The notes below the pieces were generated by a model. It was not told the origin of the DNA. It searched no databases and worked only from the letters and a program-made list of their open reading frames with translations. Source: CAYSRM01 sp964543205 (GTDB lineage Bacteria; Verrucomicrobiota; Kiritimatiellia; UBA8416; CAYSRM01). From it: a stretch of 32,962 nt of DNA. Each line of letters starts with the position of its first letter. The first letter of the stretch is position 1. Where the stretch lies: the NCBI GenBank assembly GCA_964543205.1, contig CAZIXB010000006.1, positions 1 to 32,962 on the forward strand, in the 5' to 3' direction. The translations under genes were made by a program, and so were the position numbers. This document shows, piece by piece, positions 8,229 through 14,609 of this stretch.

Positions 8229-8319
8229 CCAGCAACCAGCATCCAGCATCCAGTATCCAGCAACCAGCATCTAGCATCCAGAGACCAGCATCCAGCATCC
8301 AGCATCCAGCCACCAGCCT
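8229..8319. repeat. Tandem heptamer array, 13 units of CCAGCAT type
   Basis: Thirteen consecutive 7-base units fill exactly 91 bases. Six are CCAGCAT; the rest differ by one to three bases (CCAGCAA, CCAGTAT, CTAGCAT, CCAGAGA, CCAGCCA, CCAGCCT). The next seven bases, ATGCTGG, are the reverse complement of part of the repeat. Because 7 is not a multiple of 3, a minus-strand frame through the array yields a repetitive Met-Leu-Asp-Ala-Gly-Cys-Trp peptide, which is an artefact of the satellite. The array starts about 195 bases upstream of the epimerase gene. Copy number is likely to vary between strains by slippage. Confidence 0.9.
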
Positions 8320-8361
8320 ATGCTGGAAATAATATTTTACAGTCCATGCGCCCAAAGAGCA

Positions 8362-8390
8362 TTGACGCACAGCCTGTGCCATGAAAGAAT
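8362..8390 (+). promoter_or_regulatory. Candidate promoter of the epimerase-symporter unit
   Basis: TTGACG (8362-8367) and AAGAAT (8385-8390) are separated by 17 bases and match the sigma-70 type consensus at five and four of six positions. The spacer contains the inverted repeat GCACA-GCC-TGTGC (8367-8379), a plausible operator. The ATG lies 33 bases downstream. Prediction only. Confidence 0.4.
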
Positions 8391-8423
8391 GATTTTTTTA
8401 AATGGTCACCGCGTAGGAGTGAA

Positions 8424-9728
8424 ATGTCTCTCAATGTAAGCAGATTACTTGATTTCTACAAGAAGCAGGTATACGGCGACTTGATGCCTTATTGGATGAG
8501 GCAGGTAGATCATGAGCATGGCGGAGTTCTAAACTGCCTCTCGAACCGTGGAGACAGGTTACTGCACGATCACAAATTTGTCTGGAGCCAGGGTCGATGG
8601 GCATGGCAGACATCCCGGATATATGAAGAAAGCCGTGGGAGCGTTGACCAAAAAACACGTGAATCCTACCGACGCACTGCTGCGGACACGGTTCGCTTCC
8701 TTATGGATCATGCACGCCTGGAAAACGGCAATTGCGCATTTGTGCTTTCCAGGGACGGCAACCCTATCATCCTCGATGATGATGGCTCGTCACGAACTTG
8801 TCGTGATAACGAGGTTTACGATTTCAGCATCAGCGCCGACATCTTTGCTCTCGCGGGGGTGGCTGAATACGCCCGCGTCATGAAAGACGACGCCGCTTAT
8901 AGATGGGCCAAAGATCTTTACTTAAGCTGTAAGCGCCGCGAAGAGACAGGCGCCGCTCGCTCAGACTATCCGTATCCCATCCCTGAAGGCTATCGTTCAC
9001 ACGCCAAGCCAATGGGTGATATAAACACAGGCAACGTCATAGCGTCGGCTGCAGATTTCTTTGGCGATAAGGAACTGGCGCAAGCCGTCCGCAACAACAC
9101 TGACATGGCAATTGATACCGTATTTACCAGATTTATACAGCCCTCCGGTCTGTTACTGGAACAGATCGGTGATAACTGTCAGCCGGTTAACACACTCCTT
9201 GGCAGGTACGTCAATCCGGGCCACACAATCGAAGATATGTGGTTCATATTGCACAGGTTGATGGAGAAAGAGGATACCGGCCCATTCGAGCAAATAGCAG
9301 AAGTTACACGCATTACGCTAAACAAAGCATGGGATGAACTGCATGGCGGCATCCCCCAGTTTATTGGGATTGACGGCAAACAGCCACAGGGGCCGGTTCC
9401 CGCAGAACTTGAAAAACACCCAATGGTAGTTAAATTAAAATCCTTGTGGGACAAAAAACTCTGGTGGCCCCATTCAGAAATTCTTTATACTCTGATTCTC
9501 CTTGATTATCTCACAAAACAGAAATGGATACCTGAAGCATACAACAAGATGCACGAATACACTTTCAGCACTTTCCCGAATCCGGACAAATCTATTGGAG
9601 AATGGATCCAGATCAGGGACAGACAGGGCATGCCTGAAGAAGCAGTGGTTGCGCTGCCCGTGAAGGATCCCATGCATATAGTCAGGGCTTTTCTTTTCGC
9701 GATCAATATTTTAGAAAAATCTGCCTGA
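8424..9728 (+). CDS. N-acylglucosamine 2-epimerase family protein
   Basis: This 434-residue protein belongs to the AGE/cellobiose 2-epimerase family of (alpha/alpha)6-barrel sugar epimerases and isomerases. Family landmarks are KFVWSQGRWAW (Arg58 region), NPGHTIE with His267, WWPHSE with His350, and a C-terminal His418 in DPMHIVRAF; the histidines and Arg58 match the expected general acid/base set. Substrates in the family include N-acetylglucosamine/N-acetylmannosamine, cellobiose and mannose, and sequence alone does not decide. The start has TAGGAGTG just upstream. The next gene, 92 bases downstream, is a sodium/solute symporter, so uptake and first conversion of one sugar is a reasonable inference. 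The absence of a sialate lyase or kinase nearby argues against a complete sialic acid cluster here. Confidence 0.88.
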   Translation: MSLNVSRLLDFYKKQVYGDLMPYWMRQVDHEHGGVLNCLSNRGDRLLHDHKFVWSQGRWAWQTSRIYEESRGSVDQKTRESYRRTAADTVRFLMDHARLENGNCAFVLSRDGNPIILDDDGSSRTCRDNEVYDFSISADIFALAGVAEYARVMKDDAAYRWAKDLYLSCKRREETGAARSDYPYPIPEGYRSHAKPMGDINTGNVIASAADFFGDKELAQAVRNNTDMAIDTVFTRFIQPSGLLLEQIGDNCQPVNTLLGRYVNPGHTIEDMWFILHRLMEKEDTGPFEQIAEVTRITLNKAWDELHGGIPQFIGIDGKQPQGPVPAELEKHPMVVKLKSLWDKKLWWPHSEILYTLILLDYLTKQKWIPEAYNKMHEYTFSTFPNPDKSIGEWIQIRDRQGMPEEAVVALPVKDPMHIVRAFLFAINILEKSA

Positions 9729-9732
9729 AAAT

Positions 9733-9753
9733 GGGAATCAGAATCGAATTCCC
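9733..9753 (+). other. Small hairpin between epimerase and symporter genes
   Basis: GGGAAT and ATTCCC form a 6-bp stem with a nine-base loop four bases after the epimerase stop. Without a T-tract it is more likely an intercistronic processing or stability element than a terminator; a chance palindrome is also possible. Confidence 0.3.
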
Positions 9754-9820
9754 GCATAGTTAAACGCCGTCGGCAAAAAAGGCTCACACCGGGCCAGGAA
9801 ACAAGGGAACCCTCGAAGTT

Positions 9821-11293
9821 GTGTCTGCGAATGATTACATTGTAGTCTGTTTGTACCTTGCGGGGCTGCTGTTTTTTGGCCTTTTACGGCTGTCCCGCAA
9901 AACAGTGTCCGACAATTTCCATCTTGCCGGAAGAAGCATGGGCGGCTTCGTAATCGGGGTCTCCACGATGGCTACCGCCTTCAGTGCGTTGAATTTCATA
10001 GCATTCTCCAGCGAAATTTTTGCACATGGCCTTTATGTTTTAATGGTACTGCCGGCATTTATTCTTGTTGCATTTCCTATTGTAAAAACCATTATCCCGC
10101 ATTATCACAGGCTGCGCCTCACCAGTGTTTACGAATTACTGGAAACTGCTTTTGACAGGAGGGTCCGGCGTCTCGCTGCCTGCATTTTCATATTCTGGCG
10201 AATCGCCTGGGCATCCCTTATCCTTTACGCGCTTACACTTATAATCGGCAGACTCTCGGGATTGAATGCATACCTGCTGATTGCCGCGCTTGGGCTTCTT
10301 ACAACTATCTATACGGCTACCGGCGGCATGCGAACGGTGATGATAACAGATGTTGTTCAGACGCTGATTCTTATTGCTGCCCTTGCTGTTGCGCTTTCGG
10401 TTACAGCCGGCGCTTTCCGCGGTTTTACAGGGGAAGTGGATGGCATTAGATCGCTTCAACTGCTACGGCCATTTCAACCCGCAGACTGGAATGTCCTGAG
10501 CCCTGATCCGACTGCAAGGATGACTCTCTGGTCATGTATGATAGGCGGTTTTGTCGCGTTTCTATCACGCTATAGCGCAGACCAGATGGTAGTTCAGCGC
10601 TACTTTACCGCTCGTGATCTTGGTTCAGCTCGCAGGGGCTTTATCATAAACATCGTATTTCATATGTTTGCTCTTCTCTGTCTTGCGGTTTTCGGGCTTA
10701 CACTTCATCAATGGGCAATACAACACGAAGTCACAGGATCCGGCGCCGATGCCCTGGCGTGGTTCATCTCGGTTCTGCCTTCAGGGCTCTCCGGCCTGCT
10801 GGTCACAGCTTTACTTGCCTCGACCATGTCCAGCATAGATTCGGGGATTCATTCCTGCGGCACCTCGTTTGCTTTCGATCTTCTGAAGCGCGGTTCGGTT
10901 CAGCCAGCGGCTGCATCCGGACAGCAGGCCTGCAAAAACTGCGACAGGCTAATCACAATAGCCGTCGGCATACTTGTAACCGCCCTGGCATGCGCAATAG
11001 GCCGACTAGGAACAATCTTTGAGATCGCCAACAGATTGATTAATGCCATAGGCGCGCCTTTATTGGCGCTGTTCGCGGCGTCATTGAAAAACAACTGGAA
11101 CAACAGCATGAACAGCCGGGGCGTCTTCTGGGGTGGAAGCGCTGGATTCATTGCAGCAATGGCAACCAGCCTTTTTGTCCGGCCCCTTGCGCTTCATTAC
11201 TATGCCGTTGTTAACTTTCTTGCGCCGCTGCTCATGTGTTACCTTGCAAGCGCATTATTCGCGCGCGTGGACTCTCAGAAAACAGCTTCATAG
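9821..11293 (+). CDS. Sodium/solute symporter (SSS family)
   Basis: The 490-residue protein is an integral inner-membrane transporter of the SSS family (LeuT fold), with about 13 hydrophobic helices. Typical stretches include the N-terminal AGRSMGGFVIGVSTMATAFSA, where the sodium site begins, the central YTATGGMRTVMITDVVQ, RYSADQMVVQRYFTARD and the later LLASTMSSIDSGIHS. It would import a sugar or organic acid with Na+. The pairing with an AGE-family epimerase points to a sugar, possibly an amino sugar or mannose-type monosaccharide, but that is inference. The start is GTG at 9821 with only a weak AGGGA upstream; no in-frame ATG lies near it. The 3' end overlaps the oppositely oriented TonB receptor gene by 19 bases. 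Confidence 0.88.
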   Translation: MSANDYIVVCLYLAGLLFFGLLRLSRKTVSDNFHLAGRSMGGFVIGVSTMATAFSALNFIAFSSEIFAHGLYVLMVLPAFILVAFPIVKTIIPHYHRLRLTSVYELLETAFDRRVRRLAACIFIFWRIAWASLILYALTLIIGRLSGLNAYLLIAALGLLTTIYTATGGMRTVMITDVVQTLILIAALAVALSVTAGAFRGFTGEVDGIRSLQLLRPFQPADWNVLSPDPTARMTLWSCMIGGFVAFLSRYSADQMVVQRYFTARDLGSARRGFIINIVFHMFALLCLAVFGLTLHQWAIQHEVTGSGADALAWFISVLPSGLSGLLVTALLASTMSSIDSGIHSCGTSFAFDLLKRGSVQPAAASGQQACKNCDRLITIAVGILVTALACAIGRLGTIFEIANRLINAIGAPLLALFAASLKNNWNNSMNSRGVFWGGSAGFIAAMATSLFVRPLALHYYAVVNFLAPLLMCYLASALFARVDSQKTAS

Positions 11294-13299
11294 CCGATAT
11301 TGAATGAACGACCCGGCTCCTGATAGAGATTGCCTCGATACGTGGCCATATAATTCCTGTAGTCAGCGTCAAACAGGTTGTCTACCCCGAAAAACAACCT
11401 GCAGTCCCTTGCATCCGAAGACCACCTCCAGCCTGCGGCCAGGTTCAGCGCCATCCAATCGTCGGTGTCGGCAACACCTTCCGGAGTCTTATCCTGTTCG
11501 CCGGCAAACTCAGATTGCAGTTCAATCCAGCCACGTTGTTGGATCGATTTTTTAACTGACACGTGCCCGTTAACGGGAGGAATCCCGGGTAGGTATTCAT
11601 CGCGAACAGTATCCCTTCCTTCAATAAATGAAAGGTTTCCTGAGGTTTCAAGACCAGGCGCTATAACTACTGTTGTGCTGAACTCTGCGCCTGCGATCCG
11701 CGCTTCGTTTACGTTAGCGTTTTTTATCACACCCGGGCTATCCATCCGTTCGCTTATCAAGTCGTCAAGATAATTGCCGAACACCGTCAATGAAAAAAAT
11801 GCGTCCGAACCTGACCATTCAAGCCCTGATTCAACAAAAGTCGACACTTCGGGATCAAGCTCGGGGTTCCCGAGCTTAACAACGCCTCCGCCCAGCTCCA
11901 GAAACTGAAAACGTTCGTCAAGGCTCGCCGCCCGATAGCTTCTGGCTGCAAGGGCCTTCATGGAAAGGTTATCTGTCATGCTAAATGCGGCGCCTAAGTG
12001 TCCGTTCCAGCTGGTGTCTTTTTCAATATCCTCTTCTATCTGCTCTGTTGATTCATTATCCACCCCTATCCAGTCAACTCTTGCGCCAAAGTTAAGCGAT
12101 AGCCTCCTTCCAACGGAAACATTGTCTTCGGCAAAAAGCCCGGCAGAATCATAAACAGCATCCGGCAAAGGCTTGTCCTTCTTCAGCGCTCCGCTTCTAA
12201 GTCTCTTTGTTCTTGATCCCTCGTATGTTCTTCTCCACACGTCGACGCCTCCGGCAACAGTATGGCCTGCGTATACCATCCGGTTGAACCAACGCACCCC
12301 GAAGGTATCGTGGTCGGCTCCAGGATTTACCTCTTCAACCGGACTTTTATCGGGAAACCCGTCAATTCTGACCCTTCGCTTTATATGCTGGTAATAAGCG
12401 TTCAGAGTTGACGCTTTAATCCGTTGGCCGGAAGGCTCAGCGCTGAAGACCAGACTGGCAAGCAAGCGGTCAGCCGAGGGGTATGTTACATCAGCCCTCT
12501 GCGGAAGTGGAGCTGTCCCTGACCCCGGTATGCCGATCTCCCATCCCTGAAAATATTGCAGATTAGCCTCAATTCGATACACGGGGTCCAGTTTATAGCC
12601 CGCTTTTATGCTGGATTGAGCGTCCGCATACTGTGAATTTTCAACCTTCTCTCCGCTTCCATCCTCGTAAGATCCATAGTCCCTGTAGCCCTGGCTTAGA
12701 AAAATGTAATGTGATTTGTCGCTGAATTCCCAGTTAGCGTAGCCTTCAATGCCCCCTGGATTGCTACCCGCACCCGCAAATATTTCTTTGCTTGACCTTG
12801 GCTGCCTTGAAAACTCGGGCCTGCGCGTCAACACGTTAACAACGCCGCCAAGAGAACCTGAACCGTAAAGCGAAGATGACGGTCCCTTCAATATTTCCAC
12901 CCGGTCAATATCCCTCACTGCAACCATGCCGAACCTGGCTCCCAATGCAGTGGAGGTGTTAACCCTGCAGCCATCAATCATCATTATCACCGATTCTCTA
13001 TCCAATCCTCTCACAGAGAATTCAGACCCCCATGCAGCGTCGGACATGGAGTTTACACCGGGAAAATGAAAGGCAAAGTCGCTGATACTTGCCTGAAAAT
13101 CGTTTCTCAACATGTGTCTGTCGATTACCGCAATACTGCCCGGAGTCTTCGACAATGGAGTCTCGTATCCCCTTGCTGTTATTGTGATAGCTTGCAGGTT
13201 ATTTGTGTTCCCATGGTCACTCTGGCCTTTTGAAACAGAACATATTGACACAATAAAAAACAACAACAGCCCAAAGCGAGTGGCAAAGTCCAGCCTCAT
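11275..13299 (-). CDS. TonB-dependent outer-membrane receptor
   Basis: The 674-residue product is a TonB-dependent receptor, an energised outer-membrane importer for scarce ligands such as ferric siderophores, haem, cobalamin or sugars. A signal peptide covers about residues 1-25, followed by a TonB-box-like QAITITARG. The plug domain shows FSVRGLDRESVIMMIDG, VEILKGPSSSLYGSGSLGG and VVNVLTRRP. The rest is beta-barrel with aromatic-rich strands, ending in a C-terminal Phe as expected for Bam-assembled proteins. The ATG forms an ATGA overlap with the stop of the upstream response regulator, making it the last gene of the hydrogenase unit. No SusD-like gene is adjacent, so it is more like a siderophore/vitamin receptor (BtuB/CirA type) than a SusC glycan importer. 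The ligand is unknown. Confidence 0.92.
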   Translation of the reverse strand: MRLDFATRFGLLLFFIVSICSVSKGQSDHGNTNNLQAITITARGYETPLSKTPGSIAVIDRHMLRNDFQASISDFAFHFPGVNSMSDAAWGSEFSVRGLDRESVIMMIDGCRVNTSTALGARFGMVAVRDIDRVEILKGPSSSLYGSGSLGGVVNVLTRRPEFSRQPRSSKEIFAGAGSNPGGIEGYANWEFSDKSHYIFLSQGYRDYGSYEDGSGEKVENSQYADAQSSIKAGYKLDPVYRIEANLQYFQGWEIGIPGSGTAPLPQRADVTYPSADRLLASLVFSAEPSGQRIKASTLNAYYQHIKRRVRIDGFPDKSPVEEVNPGADHDTFGVRWFNRMVYAGHTVAGGVDVWRRTYEGSRTKRLRSGALKKDKPLPDAVYDSAGLFAEDNVSVGRRLSLNFGARVDWIGVDNESTEQIEEDIEKDTSWNGHLGAAFSMTDNLSMKALAARSYRAASLDERFQFLELGGGVVKLGNPELDPEVSTFVESGLEWSGSDAFFSLTVFGNYLDDLISERMDSPGVIKNANVNEARIAGAEFSTTVVIAPGLETSGNLSFIEGRDTVRDEYLPGIPPVNGHVSVKKSIQQRGWIELQSEFAGEQDKTPEGVADTDDWMALNLAAGWRWSSDARDCRLFFGVDNLFDADYRNYMATYRGNLYQEPGRSFNIGYEAVF

Positions 13300-13697
13300 T
13301 GCTTAGCCTCTGTAATCTGCTTGTGAATTTCCCTCAAAAGATCTTCCGGCTGCACCGGTTTTTCAAGAATCGATTTCACTGGCAGCCAGTCCTCATCAGC
13401 TTCAAATTTAAATGGGATGTGCATAGCTTTTCGCATTCCGGTCATAAGCACAACAGGGGTTCCTTTCAGTTCCGGGTGCGACTGTATCTCGCGGCTTACA
13501 TCGAAACCTTCGGTATTATGAGACATCATTACATCCATAATAATCAGGTCCGGCCTGTATTCGACAGCCTTGGACAAGCCGCTCTGCCCCTCATATGCAG
13601 CGGCCACTTCATACCCCTGTCCTTCAAGAAGATCCCTGTTGGCTTCAACAAAATCACGGTCGTCATCAATGAGAAGTATCTTTTTCGATTCGCTCAT
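13296..13697 (-). CDS. Single-domain response regulator (second of a tandem pair)
   Basis: This 133-residue protein is a stand-alone receiver domain. The acidic pocket is in ILLIDDDRDF, the phospho-acceptor Asp in LIIMDVMM, the conserved Thr in LMTGM and the Lys in LEKP. There is no DNA-binding or enzymatic output domain. Many positions match its neighbour at 13708-14109, including TEGF, DxWLPV and LEKP in the same order, so the two arose by tandem duplication. The ATG at 13697 is preferred over a GTG at 13706 because GAGG lies eight bases upstream. Its stop overlaps the TonB receptor ATG (ATGA). The likely phosphodonor is the kinase at the head of the unit. Confidence 0.88.
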   Translation of the reverse strand: MSESKKILLIDDDRDFVEANRDLLEGQGYEVAAAYEGQSGLSKAVEYRPDLIIMDVMMSHNTEGFDVSREIQSHPELKGTPVVLMTGMRKAMHIPFKFEADEDWLPVKSILEKPVQPEDLLREIHKQITEAKQ

Positions 13698-13707
13698 ATC
13701 GCACACC

Positions 13708-14109
13708 TCAATCCTTTTTATTCACAATCACTTTTTCGATTTCCTTTATCAACCTTCGGGGCGGAATCGGTTTCTCCAAAACTCCATCGACCGGAAGCCA
13801 GGTGTCATCCGGCTTAAGCCCTTCTGGAAGATGCAGCGCTCTTTCTATGCCGGTAACCAGGAGAACCTTCATGTGCTTCAATTCCCGGGATTCCGGTATC
13901 TTCCTGGCAACCTCAAATCCCTCTGTGTCCGTAGCCATCATCACGTCGAGAATCATGAGATCAGGCAGAATTTTCTTTGCCAGCTCCAGTCCAGATTTTC
14001 CATCGTGCGCAACATGAACTTCATAACCAAACGACTCCAGCAGATCTATGTTCGACTGCGCAAAATCAACATCATCATCCACAATGAGAATCATGGGGGC
14101 GCTTCTCAT
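13708..14109 (-). CDS. Single-domain response regulator (first of a tandem pair)
   Basis: A 133-residue receiver with ILIVDDDVDF, the phospho-acceptor in LMILDVMM, LLVTG and LEKP; all key residues are intact and there is no output domain. The atypical segment between strand 4 and the LEKP loop contains LPEGLKPDDTWLPV, matched by a similar stretch in the next gene, a feature of this pair. The ATG overlaps the stop of the NuoE-like gene (ATGA). It could pass phosphate on, act as a phosphate sink, or bind a partner; sequence does not tell which. Confidence 0.88.
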   Translation of the reverse strand: MRSAPMILIVDDDVDFAQSNIDLLESFGYEVHVAHDGKSGLELAKKILPDLMILDVMMATDTEGFEVARKIPESRELKHMKVLLVTGIERALHLPEGLKPDDTWLPVDGVLEKPIPPRRLIKEIEKVIVNKKD

Positions 14110-14609
14110 TTTGTCACGCTATCAGGATTGAATCCATATTTTTGAAGGATGGGAAGCACCTGGTCGGGCGTAACATTTCCGTGGACTTCATCATTGACAA
14201 CAACTACAGGAGCAAGAGCGCATGCTCCCAGGCACCTAGCGCTTTCGAAAGAAAACTTTCCATCCGGGGTAGCCTTTCCTTCCTCAACCCCGAGAAGTTC
14301 ACGCACCCGGTCGCGGACCTTGTCGGCGCCTCTGACAAAACATGCGGTTCCCATGCATATCGTTACCCGGATTTGCCCTTTAGGCTCAAAACTGAAGAAA
14401 TGATAAAACGAAGCGACCCCCGTAACCCTTGCCGATGGAATATTCATGAGTTTGGAAACCTGGTCCATATGTTCCTTCGACAAGTACCCGGCTTCGTTCT
14501 GAACCTTCTGAAGCGCCGGTATCAAATAGCTTTCGCTATGATTTTTTTTCCGGCAGTCTTGAATGTACTTCACAATTTCCGGTGAAAGTTCTTTTTTTGT
14601 TTTTTTCAT
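14106..14609 (-). CDS. hydC: NuoE-like [2Fe-2S] subunit of [FeFe] hydrogenase (HydC/HndA)
   Basis: The 167-residue protein is the thioredoxin-like [2Fe-2S] subunit found in complex I (NuoE) and in NAD(P)-linked hydrogenases (HydC, HndA). An N-terminal helical part is followed by GVASFYHFFSFEPKG and the cluster ligands in CMGTACFVRGA (two Cys) and CLGACALAP (two Cys). It probably relays electrons in a complex with the NuoF-like subunit and the catalytic subunit in the cytoplasm. Its ATG overlaps the hydrogenase stop by four bases, and its own stop overlaps the next response regulator in the same way. Confidence 0.92.
   Translation of the reverse strand: MKKTKKELSPEIVKYIQDCRKKNHSESYLIPALQKVQNEAGYLSKEHMDQVSKLMNIPSARVTGVASFYHFFSFEPKGQIRVTICMGTACFVRGADKVRDRVRELLGVEEGKATPDGKFSFESARCLGACALAPVVVVNDEVHGNVTPDQVLPILQKYGFNPDSVTK

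Noticed and set aside
8229..8319. Tandem repeats as a CRISPR array
   Set aside because: The units are 7 bases and contiguous, with no unique spacers and no cas genes.
8194..8382. Minus-strand frame giving a repetitive Met-Leu-Asp-Ala-Gly-Cys-Trp protein
   Set aside because: It is translation through the heptamer satellite, with no ribosome-binding site and no non-repeat domain.
11275..13299. TonB receptor as a SusC-type glycan importer
   Set aside because: No SusD gene is adjacent, the length of 674 residues is short for SusC, and the N-terminal carboxypeptidase-like domain is missing.
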